Below are positions 54,501 to 64,000 of a stretch of DNA of 64,000 nucleotides, in pieces. Below the pieces are notes generated by a model. The model did no database searches, had not been told where the DNA came from, and was given only the letters and a program-made list of their open reading frames with translations. The DNA lies in the NCBI GenBank assembly GCA_030674155.1, contig CM060317.1:40067395-40131394 (forward strand). The letters run 5' to 3'. Every line of letters begins with the position of its first letter. The stretch's first letter is position 1. Source of the stretch: Stramonita haemastoma (lineage: Eukaryota > Mollusca > Gastropoda > Neogastropoda > Muricidae). The translations under genes and the position numbers were made by a program.

Positions 54501-55990
54501 TTAACCCTCTCCCATTTTCTAATGCCGCAGCGGGCTTTTCGGAAAAGGCCCCATTTATTTTATCGTGCCGCAGCATGCCGAGAATCGCTCGCGGCCAGTG
54601 GGTATTTTCCATCACGCTGTGAGCATGAACAAGTTCACACACACCATGAGTGACTTTTCCCGCTATAGTAAGGATAGCCCAATGGCTTTTCAGTACTATT
54701 TTTGGCACCACACATCCTTCCATTCTCAAGAAATTAGTCAGCGTCTCTCATTTTCATTCACACATTTTCTCATAGTTAAGAATGGCGGCAAAGCACGAAG
54801 ATGAAATGTGGGAAGATTTTCCAGAAGATGAAATTGACGAAATTATGCGTCAAGTTGAGGAGATTGAAAGACAACAGAATAGAGAATCTGATGTTGAAAT
54901 TGAAACTGAAGAAGGAAGGGATGAAATAGATGAGGATTATGCAGTAGAAAGTGACCCTGAAGACAACATTCCACTACTAAATTTGCAGACGACGTGGCGC
55001 GCGGCGCACACAGCGCTGGCAGTGAAAGATTTTCAGTTGCCTGCAGGCCCTGTACACACACTACCGCTCAGTGCCAAGCCCCTGGATTATTTTTTTCTGT
55101 TTGTTTCCCCAACTTTTTTTCGTAGTGCGGCAGATGAGACAAATAAGTATGCTAAACAAAAGATCGCTGCTAGAGGTGTGGCTTCTGATCCTTTGTGGAC
55201 AGACACAACACCTGAGGAGATCAGGGCTTACCTGTCTATACTGATAATGATGGGAATCAATCGTCTGCCCAGAATACATATGTACTGGTCCACTGACCCC
55301 AAGTTTTCTCACTCATGGATCAGTACTGTCATGCCCAAAACAAGATTTTTGAAGCTGAATCAATATTTTCATTTGAGAGACACAAGTGACACACCTGGAC
55401 GTGACAGCCCCCAGTACGACCCTCTCTACAAGATCAGGCCCTTTCTCAATGACATCAAAGCCCAGTTCAAGGCACGACGCAATCCATCCCGTGAATAAAT
55501 AATGTACCGTGTTTGCGTATTTTTTATTTCTCTTTAGTATGTAGAAAAACTGTACAATCCCAGACAATGGACTTGGTGACAATCTTCATGTGATGTGTAT
55601 TATTCAATCGATTACCCTGACGTGGAATCCTACAGAGGGCCTGTAGGTAGGACACTATTTTTTTTTAAATTTTGACTCATACTAGTGCATGATGTGCATG
55701 TTAGAGCATATTATTTTACTAACAGCATGAAGTGAACATGTTGTCACCTTGATTTGGTGACAAAAAGGGGGACAGCAACACGACATATATAAGCAGGACT
55801 GTCAAATTTTGATGCAAAGTAAACTATGACAACTTATGAACATTCCTGTCAAATTTCAAGACTCTACTATCAGTAGTTTTTATATGGTGGTGTATATTAC
55901 TAAGGAACTGTGTTTTACTAGAAAAAGATTGAAATTTTCCGAATACTAGGAGGAGTTTCTTGGTCAGAAAAGCGAATGGAAGAGGGTTAA
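54501..55990 (+). mobile_element. Short piggyBac-family element, about 1.49 kb, with TTAA and terminal inverted repeats
   Basis: TTAA at 54501-54504 and 55987-55990. Inverted repeats just inside: CCCTCTCCCATTTTCT on the left, CCCTCTTCCATTCGCT read inward from the right (13 of 16 match). Encloses one intact plus-strand ORF with only the N-terminal part of a transposase. Best read as an internally deleted, non-autonomous derivative. TIRs and ORF differ from the 33.7-kb element, so it is a separate family. Confidence 0.9.
54782..55498 (+). CDS. N-terminal piggyBac transposase fragment, intact 238-codon ORF
   Basis: Starts MAAKHEDEMWEDFPEDEIDE, a Glu/Asp-rich leader of about 65 residues with coiled-coil character. 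From about residue 95 it carries the conserved N-terminal domain: FFRSAADETNKYAKQK, TPEEIRAYLSILIMMGINRL, MYWSTDPKFSHSWISTVMPK, FLKLNQYFHLRD and YDPLYKIRPFLNDI. It stops at ARRNPSRE just before the first catalytic Asp block, so no nuclease domain remains. No frameshift or internal stop. It could act as a DNA-binding or regulatory fragment, or simply be a young deletion product. Confidence 0.88.
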   Translation: MAAKHEDEMWEDFPEDEIDEIMRQVEEIERQQNRESDVEIETEEGRDEIDEDYAVESDPEDNIPLLNLQTTWRAAHTALAVKDFQLPAGPVHTLPLSAKPLDYFFLFVSPTFFRSAADETNKYAKQKIAARGVASDPLWTDTTPEEIRAYLSILIMMGINRLPRIHMYWSTDPKFSHSWISTVMPKTRFLKLNQYFHLRDTSDTPGRDSPQYDPLYKIRPFLNDIKAQFKARRNPSRE

Positions 55991-56195
55991 GTAACCACAT
56001 TCCAACTTCAGGAAAGGTGTTGAAACACACCTGTGTGCATACATTTTTTTTTTTTTTTAATTGTCACATGTTCCTACCGTCACGAAATTACCTACTCTTC
56101 CGAAAGGTGGAACAGGTGTGTAACCTGTGCGCAAGATGTTCTGTGTGCATTGGCACACAGGAGGTTTACATAGTTTCATCTGAAGGACGTAGACA

Positions 56196-58500
56196 TTCAG
56201 TTTGATTTTCTTATCTGAAACATGCACAAAGAAAAGCAGAATAGTTGATCTGCAATTTGATATGGTGCAAATCAATTTCCTGGGCAAGTTATAAAATACT
56301 ACGAGTGAACATTTCGATTCCCATTTTTCGCTAATTACAGTGATAAAACTCAGTCTCACAATCTCATCAGTGTAAACACATACACACTTGTAATAAATAA
56401 AAAAACTGTTTACTTTTGTAGTGCAAGGGTGTAAAAATCTAATCAAAGAAACATTATCACATTGTACATAAACATTTGGAGAGACATTCAAAAATATTTG
56501 AGCCATTATGAAAAAAGACACACAAGAACATAAAACCAAAATGGATGGATATACAGCAGCAGGAGAAAACAAAAAGCAATGAAAATAAACACAAATCTTG
56601 AAATGGATGATTAAAGGAATTTACCTGAATTCCTGTCTCATTCAATGGAAAAGTTCAAAATGCTTGAAAATAAAATGATGAAAGGATGCTTGTGGTTCAA
56701 TGTAAACATGTATCAAACATTTCAAATCACTTAAAATTTTAGTCAATTAAAAACCCAATTGCCATTGATTCATTGTCGGAAGTCAATAATAAAACTATAC
56801 TTTTTGCTGTCCATAATCCAACCTAAGGAAATTGTTTGTTGATCACTGCATATTTCAGGAGATAAATTAGATCGATATATTTTGGATTGCTGTCAGAAAA
56901 CTAAAGCAAACCCAACTCTTTCATAGAAAAAATTAATTGTCAAAGCCTTTTGGTTTGTTTAGTTGCCATTTAAAAAAAAAAAAATTTTTAATCAACAGCA
57001 CTTTACTTCAGATCTGGTGCACTCCAGTTCAATAAAAGGTAATATATTAATACACCATCTGCAAAATCTTTTGACAAAAATATACATGACATGAATATGG
57101 CAAAAATTCAATGAAAAATGAATTCAACAGGAAAATGAGTATGAATACAAAACACAATATGCTTTAAAAGTAATTTGAACCTAGCATGACAGAGGGCAGC
57201 TGTGCACTGAACAAAATCACAATGAACACAGTAGTCCTTGGACAATACTCCACTTAAACACACAAAGCACATTGCCACAAATGATTTCACACCTAGTTCT
57301 GATGTTTGAAAGTTTATTATTATGTGTATGTACATGGCAGTACTGGGACGAATGTTGAAGGCACAACCGCAGTGAAATCTTCAGATATATATACTGTCCA
57401 AGTGTTCCACATAGACAGAAAAATTACTCTTCCCCCCCAAAAGTGAGCACTCTTCCCCTTTCCCCCAAAACCTGCATTGATAACTGAGTATATCTGACAA
57501 ATTTTGACATATCTTAGGCTTTTGGCACTGACTTTCTGAGAGATTGTTTAAGAAATGTTAAGACTGCAACCACCAGAAGTATAAAAAAAAAAATTTAATT
57601 AAGTACAACCCTTACATACCAGCAGTGCTGGATACTAAAAAGTTCAAAATATTGAATAATAAAACTTCATACATCAAACTTGGAGAAATAAATGTTTACA
57701 TTAAAACTTAAAATTTATGTCTGTACCTTCACATCCAGTTACTTGAATACAAGTCACACTGGTCAGAATACAACTGAAGAGTGAGACCACAACCATCTGG
57801 AAACGATACCAGTTACTGCTACCTTTGTGTCACAACAACATGATTTCTGGCAAGGATGTCTACATAATGAATCAAGCATTCCCCAAATATGTGGGTTACA
57901 TGCAGATTTCATAATAGTCCTCTTCAACAGGTGGATATGGTACTGTAGTCATTACACATGACACAGCTAAAAAGTAAATCCTATCCATTTCCCATACATA
58001 ATTATCACATACTCAATGTCCACTGACCGTAGCAGCACAAAAAGTGGATATTTCACATTTTAAACCATGATTGGACAACAGCCAAGCACAGAATACCATG
58101 AAGCGAGTCAAACATCAAACTTTCAAGCTGGTTGTATTATCTATAAGTTTGACTTGTAGTCCAGTTCACTCCTTGGCTAATGTCCAGAAAACACCCAAAG
58201 AATGAAGGCAAAAAATCAAGTACAACTCCTGCACTCAAGCCAATATGCCAACGATATACCCCTAATGCAGACTAACAAGAAACAACTTATTTCAAAAAGA
58301 AAAAAAAATCTTCACCTATCCTGTTTGGTCAACCATAAGGGTACGACTGAAGATTTTGCAACCAGCTTCCTCCACTAACAGTTCTCGGTTTTCTACAGTA
58401 TATCAATCATTCTACTTGAGGCCAGTGATGTCATCCTGTTGTTTTCTCTGCCTCTTCATCTCCCTCCTTGCACTGTTCACTGTAGGACAATCTTGGCCAA
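56196..58500. other. A-rich intergenic region, possible minus-strand 3' region
   Basis: No convincing coding exon on either strand. Plus strand is A-rich, unlike the T-rich plus strand in the IGF2BP introns. AATAAA on the minus strand occurs near 57310-57316. Reading it as a convergent gene's 3'UTR or introns is inference only. Confidence 0.35.
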
Positions 58501-58815
58501 TCCAGATGTTCACTAAAGAAGGGAAGTATGTCGGAGTGGGCAACAATCCCTCAGAGTTGGTCCAGGCAGGAGGACAGGCAATGACATATGCGCTACTTAT
58601 CTGCAGTAAGATCTGGCAGACAGGCGAGTGGCCAACACCTTGGACACAGTCCCTGATTACCACTCTCCTGAAGAAAGTCAACTTACAACTATGCCAAAAC
58701 TATCGGACCATCGGCCATCCAAGTAAAGTCATGCTAAAAATCCTCCTGAACAGACTAAAGCCACAAGCTGAGAACAGGCAGATTTCAGAGCAGGACAGCA
58801 ACAAAAAGCAAAACC
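58500..58815 (+). mobile_element. LINE reverse transcriptase fragment, family different from the other LINEs
   Basis: Reads SELVQAGGQAMTYALLICSK, IWQTGEWPTPWTQSLITTLL then KKVNLQLCQNYRTIGHPSKV and MLKILLNRLKPQAENRQISE. This is the start of an RT domain (finger region). A short in-frame deletion between RTI and HPSK removes residues normally present. Ends before the catalytic motif; sits inside a 188-codon chance ORF. Confidence 0.8.
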
Positions 58816-58922
58816 CTACCTCTGAATTCTACATAAAAAGCACAGGTTTAAAAAGACTATCCCCCCGACACACACACACATTACATTTGGCAATTCTCAA
58901 TCCTAGGCACAGAAAGCAATAG

Positions 58923-60640
58923 TTAAATACCCCTTTCACCTAGTTCCATGACAACTTCTAATGACGCAAGAGATAAGTGAACAGATAAGACAAAACAATG
59001 AGAAAAAGGTGACAGACAAAAACAGTTACAGAAAGGAAGACATTTCTTGTACAACTTTTATTGACGGTGGAAACCCATACTGAAAAAAGACACAAGTACC
59101 CCTCCCATGGGGAACATGAATAGGGATGTTGATCATTATGCTGGCAGATGATTCCAAAACTACAGAATACAAACTAATAATTTGATTTGCAACAGATAAA
59201 AGCATCTTGCAAACAATTTGGGTGGTTAAAAACTACTATCAACATTTGTTCCCATTGCCAAATTATACAATCCAGCTCTTTATCTTATTAAAAAAAAAAA
59301 AAAATCCCAACTTCAAACTGACAATTTTTTTTTTAAAGAATACATGGTCACAAAGACAGTCCATAATTATTGTAAAGTGACATTGCATTCATAATAAGAA
59401 TTTATCAAAATATTATTCCACCCAAAAATAAAACAAACATGAAGAGACAGAATTACAAGCTGGCTATAAAAGAAATGGTTGCCAGCAATCTGACATCAAA
59501 ATGGAATATTTTGGTTTGTACCAGGATACGAAATGCAGCCTTCAATGACTAACATGTGATGAACTTTGGCAATAACACAAGCCAGTCAACCACAACATCA
59601 ATAAAAAATAAACAACACCTTGTGTAATCAACCATGATGAGAATTGTACATCATCCAGTATGTAAATTTGACATACTTTTCATTCCAAACATAAGGCATT
59701 TTTTCAGTCCCAGCACACAAGAAGCTTTGACATTTTAGATTCATTTTGGAAAAAAAAGAACAAAAAATGATGTTGCATACATCATTCAGAATATACAAAT
59801 GTAATATTATGACATTCAAATCTTCTTGGTCTAACAACTCATGTTTAAATTATGCGTTCATTCTGTTTTTATGCATTTCAAAAGTAGGCATGGACAATCA
59901 TGCTAACCAATTCCAACTGACAAAAGGCACAATCTGCTAGGAGTGAAAAAGATTCTCAAAAGGCACAAGCTATTTCAACGTATAGAAAACAAAAAGTCAA
60001 GACAAAAAGCAAAATTGGAAAATTTGTGAAAAGTCATTCAACTTTTTAAATGTTTTTGTTGTTGTTGTTGTTTATTAAAAAGCTTGTGTATATTTTACTG
60101 TGGTCATTCTAAACAATGTGGTCAACTTCATCCCTGAGTCTTCTCAGCTCATTTCAATAACTTGGAAGTTAATTTTATTTCAAGTTTTTATAGCTCTGCC
60201 AACAAAGAGGGCTATATGGGGACTGTCACCTCCTTTAACATCAAAACCCACAGGAATAGTCACTTCCAGACTAAACTAAACAGAAGTTCATCCCCTCCAA
60301 TTCCAAACACATTCAGCCTGATGGGAAAACAAAAACAGCAACAACAAACCCTCCCTGGCATTAAATGACACAGTATCTTAACTTGTACTAACTCCCTAAG
60401 GCCAATAAAACCAGGCGTGCTGAGGATGCCAGCCATTCTACTTACTTCAATCATCCCCAGATTATAAACAAAAGCATGAAAAAGATATCAAGTATTTTCA
60501 AAGTGCTAAAAAAAAAAATTCATATAAAGTACCATAAATTATAGGCAAATAACACTACAGAATGAACATCCTGTATACATCTCAATGGATACAATATTGC
60601 TACTTAATCGCCTGAACAAAACAGTACAGGCAACAACACC
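58923..60640. other. A-rich intergenic region
   Basis: AT-rich sequence with short A runs and a (GTT)n run near 60056-60072. No gene, SINE or LINE recognised. Confidence 0.45.
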
Positions 60641-60857
60641 ATATGCTGGCTTTCTGTTTTTTTAAATGTCACACTTGCTTCAACTTAAGAGAGAGAATGG
60701 ACAGTGAATGCAGAAAAAAATCAAGACAGGAAACACAGAAAGATCAGGAAAAAGACAGAAACAAAGGCAGTAATAGAAAGGGGGGGAATTTTAACACAGA
60801 TTTTCTAAATACTACTCATACTGCAGGAACCCCCAGCAACTCCATGGGGAGGGAAGG

Positions 60858-60924
60858 AGGGAGAGAGAGAGACAGACAGACAGAGAACAGAAGAGAGACA
60901 AGAGAGAAGACAGAGACAGAGAGA

Positions 60925-60970
<46 letters not shown>
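60858..60970. repeat. (GA)n microsatellite with ACAG interruptions
   Basis: Imperfect GA/GACA repeats becoming pure (GA)n at about 60934-60969. Confidence 0.9.
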
Positions 60971-60974
<4 letters not shown>

Positions 60975-61039
60975 GGAAGACCCTGAATTAAAAAAAGAAA
61001 TTACACAAAAATTGAATTTAACTGTTAACAATTTAGTTT

Positions 61040-61660
61040 CAGCTGGAAGGAAACACATGTGACAACTACTGAGAATAACCACAGAGGACTAAGTTTTTTT
61101 AAACAAAAATATTCTTTGTAAAAAGAATCACACATCTTCAGGGATCAAGGCAGCTTCCTTCCATGCATACAAGACTATAAGCTAAAAACACACAATGCTT
61201 TATCTTGTATAGTTTTAAGGCATCTGTGTGAAGAAGATTAAACTAAAATATGATCAAACAAACCTGGTACCATGTTTTCTACATTTCAACACATCTCCTG
61301 GTCCACAAGGCAGAGATTATGGATACGAGTCTCACATTCTACCTTAAGTCATCAATTTGTTGAACATCACAAAAATAATGGGTGTAAAAATGTGTGGCTT
61401 ATGCAAACAGTTAGTTCTCCATGATTTCTTGAATGTAAACAATTGTCCTTTCACTAGACAGGCAAAGGCACGACAGAATGTTGGCAAATATCTGCTGATG
61501 TATAAGTTCATGAATTCATATATAATAGTGAAAATGTGCATATTATGATAATATAAAAAAAGACATTGTCTGTAACACCAGTAGATACAAAAGCAGCAGC
61601 AGCAACAACATCAATAAAGGTACACACATGTATACATACATTCATACTGAGGCAATTAGC
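61040..61660. other. Intergenic, nothing recognised
   Basis: AT-rich unique sequence without coding or repeat signature. Confidence 0.4.
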
Positions 61661-61664
61661 CGGC

Positions 61665-61845
61665 CAGTCAGTCAGTCAGTCAGTCAGTCAGTCAGTCAGT
61701 CAGTCTCATCAGTCCTCTCTCTCTCACTCACTCACTCACTCACTCACTCACTCACTCACTCACTCACTCACATCACTCACTCACTCACCACTCACTCACT
61801 CACCACTCCACTCACACTCACACACACACACACACACACACAAAA
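61665..61845. repeat. (CAGT)n then (CACT)n tetranucleotide repeats and (CA)n
   Basis: CAGT run about 61665-61704, CACT run about 61724-61810 with slips, and CA run about 61816-61842, ending exactly where a headless SINE-A begins. Confidence 0.93.
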
Positions 61846-62060
61846 TCCTTCGGATGAGACTTTAAACTGAGGCCTCATGTGTGAACGAACGCAGACCATC
61901 TTACACACATGTTAAATCCTGTTCCACTTTTCGTAAGAGCAGGCCATTGTGTGCTGGTGGGAACAGATGACAAGATTAACAAAACTGTATACATGGGGAC
62001 TGGATGTAAAAAAGCACATAAGTGCTTATTCCATTATCCTCGATATAAAAGAATAAATAA
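61846..62060 (+). repeat. SINE-A, head replaced by microsatellite
   Basis: Starts in the core (CCTTCGGATGAGACTTTAAA) and continues through GGCCATTGTGTGCTGGTGGG to tail i (TATCCTCGATATAAAAGAAT). The tRNA-like head is absent. Confidence 0.85.
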
Positions 62061-62085
62061 AAAAAAAAATAATAATAATAATAAT

Positions 62086-62145
<60 letters not shown>

Positions 62146-62174
62146 GTGACACTCACGCACACACACACACAATA

Positions 62175-62236
<62 letters not shown>
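62061..62236. repeat. A-rich end, (AAT)n, (CA)n and (CT)n stack
   Basis: The SINE A-tail passes into (AAT)n, then (CA)n about 62088-62142 and 62156-62171, then (CT)n about 62176-62236. It looks like microsatellite growth seeded by the SINE tail. Confidence 0.9.
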
Positions 62237-62239
<3 letters not shown>

Positions 62240-62757
62240 CAATACTGTACAGCTTCGAACTTCTCAAATACACAACAATTCTCATTTTCTGGCGTGAATA
62301 CATACATCTGACTGTAGTTCACAATAAAACATGTTCAGAAGTGTTTGGCACGTTACTTGAAAAAAACAAAAACACCTTACTTTTGACTGCATTTACAAAA
62401 CAACATTTTCAACAGATGCCATACCAAAGAGGACTAAAAACAAGCACCACTCAATTTTACAACATTCACCCATGAATGATCATATAGTGCCATGCACGAG
62501 GTATGACTCTTTAAGCATTTCACTGACACAAACATGAGTGAAAGAGATTCCAAAATTCAGCTTGCAATGCCATGTCTTTCTTTACTGTACAAAATAAACA
62601 AAATAAAAGAATTGCAGTTTGAAATAACTAGGCAAATGAAAGATGTGATAGTTGAACAGTCATAACACTGAATCCCACAATCTGATTGATGGTGAAAAGA
62701 TAGATTTTTTTTCCTCTCATGATTTCTGAAATTTGCATGTATTTTATACTAGCACTG

Positions 62758-63166
62758 GAGCGCAGGATAGCCTAGTGCTTAGAGCTTTGAGCTTGCGATC
62801 TGACAGTCTGGGTTCGAGCCACTACCAAGACACCTGTTTGAGGAGATTTTTCCCCTGGAGGTGACATCAGTGCCAACTCCATTCCCCTGAAAGTCCTTGA
62901 GAAGAACATCTTGTGCACAAGTTGAAACCCATTCTGATTTTCAGAAAAGTAGGCCATTGCATGCCAAAGAGAGCATATGACAAGATTTTAAAAAGCCAAC
63001 AAAAAAAAATCACACACGAAAAACAACAACAAAAACCATACACACGGTGTCATGTCTAGACACCCTCCTCGAAGTCAAAGCACAGCCACCTTCATGGTGG
63101 GCAAAACCAGCTGCATATGCAAAAACCTCACCATTGGTAGACCTTGGAGCTCCAGCCACGGAATGA
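62758..63166 (+). repeat. SINE-A with tail ii
   Basis: Head GCAGGATAGCCTAGTGCTTA, B box GGGTTCGAGCC, a shortened core (AAGTCCTTGAGAAGAACATC), then tail ii (GTCATGTCTAGACACCC, CCTTCATGGTGGGCAAAACC, CTCACCATTGGTAGACC) ending near GAGCTCCAGCCACGGA. The region 62240-62757 holds nothing recognised. Confidence 0.8.
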
Positions 63167-63386
63167 ATACAAACAAAAAAAGATCAAATTTCTTCTTGGA
63201 TATTAAGTTAACACATGAAAGCAGGAAACATTGAAAATGTACATATATAAAGCGAAGCAAAAAAGCAAAAGCATTAACCCCTCTACAAATATTCAATTAA
63301 CTCTTTTTGCAGAAAACGAAATTTTAAAAATTTCCTTTTAAAAATGTTGTTCTTTTAGAAAAAATCTTCATTTCTACAACCTCTTG

Positions 63387-63603
63387 GGTGGCCATTTGTG
63401 CTCCTTGGCTTTAGTACAGTCCCCCCCAGTTCACCCAGCTGTAAATGGGTACCTGCCCTCTTGAGGGTCAGGGAAGGTAAAGCAGTGAGGGAGAGGAGAT
63501 GGGCGCCGCCCTCAATATGCTGGCCCCTAGAGAACCTGAGGTCTCTGATGCCTTGCCCCCCTACGACCACAAAGGTTATGTATGGGACACCTTTACCTTA
63601 TCT
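63387..63603 (+). repeat. SINE-D, copy 3, 5S part missing
   Basis: Body only: CTTGGCTTTAGTACAGTCCC, CACCCAGCTGTAAATGGGTA, GGGCGCCGCCCTCAATATGC and GGGACACCTTTACCTT, as in copies 1 and 2. Confidence 0.8.
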
Positions 63604-64000
63604 CTCTGATAAGGTTTGTTTGTTTTCCAGAACAAATACTTGGGGGAAGAAAAGAGGAACATCTGAACGATATGATGAAGAGAAGCATAGCTGTTCCATG
63701 ATGTGGAACAAAAGCAGAAGAAATCGCTAACAATGCAGAACAACCCATTTATTAGAGCCGGAGAGTAACACATATGTCAGCCATGTTGTTGGTATTCTTT
63801 TGTTTTGAACTACATTCATGATTTTCAATAGGGTAAAAAAAAAAAACAAAAAAATACTAAAAAAATGAAACAAACAAAAACAACCCACCCTTATGACATG
63901 AAAGCTTCTCTTCTCATTAAACATTCTTTCTGTTTGCAGTTTGATTTCATCCCTTTTAAATCCAGTTGTCCGATTTGTTATTATGATGGTAAAAACATAA
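63604..64000. other. Right edge, no gene recognised
   Basis: A-rich sequence with an A run near 63837-63860. No coding exon visible. Confidence 0.4.

Larger units (their letters stand above)
54425..56195 (-). repeat. SINE with tail ii, split by a piggyBac element
   Basis: Left part (about 54434-54500) has GGCTAGAGCTTTGAGTTTCA and CCAATAGTGAGATTTTTGC. Right part (55991-56195) has CCACATTCCAACTTCAGG, GCGCAAGATGTTCTGTGTG and CATCTGAAGGACG. Joined across TTAA they follow the order of the intact copy at 6588-6983. Confidence 0.75.

Noticed and set aside
58356..58922. 188-codon ORF as a host gene
   Set aside because: Only its middle has meaning, and that is a LINE reverse-transcriptase fragment with an internal deletion.

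Overview
This is eukaryotic nuclear DNA: intron-rich, AT-leaning and crowded with microsatellites, short interspersed elements (SINEs), LINE fragments and cut-and-paste transposons. The repeat content (tRNA-headed modular SINEs, a 5S-rRNA-like SINE, RTE/CR1-like LINEs, piggyBac elements) looks most like a mollusc, probably a gastropod. That assignment is an inference from pattern recognition and was not searched.

One host gene can be assembled with confidence. It is a plus-strand IGF2BP/Imp-family mRNA-binding protein with 16 coding exons from 15115 to 51356 and a 3'UTR to about 52705. The exons give RRM1, RRM2 and four KH domains, each KH with its GxxG loop, for about 587 residues against 577-599 in the vertebrate paralogues. 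All splice junctions agree in phase except exon 8 to exon 9, which is one base short as written.

Layout. 1-1.1 kb: a 278-codon minus-strand ORF of unknown function. 2.3-9.5 kb: SINEs, a 1.46-kb minisatellite and many dinucleotide tracts. 9.7-12.7 kb: an RTE-like LINE fragment split by a SINE, then a long composite repeat. 12.7-15.1 kb: repeats and the gene's 5' flank. 15.1-52.7 kb: the IGF2BP gene. Its introns hold a piggyBac element of about 2.2 kb with TTAA and terminal inverted repeats (33.69-35.88 kb), two antisense LINE copies (38.1-39.1 and 47.9-49.9 kb), two LINE 3' fragments, a zinc-finger remnant and many SINEs, several of them nested. 54.5-56.0 kb: a second, shorter piggyBac element carrying only an intact 238-codon N-terminal transposase ORF, inserted at TTAA inside a SINE. 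56-64 kb: no convincing coding exon; A-rich DNA, possibly the 3' region of a convergent minus-strand gene, with a LINE fragment and three more SINEs.

The strongest second-look items are the exon 8/9 phase break, the two piggyBac elements with readable ends, the modular exchange of SINE heads and tails, the chimeric tRNA/5S SINE, and the large minisatellite.
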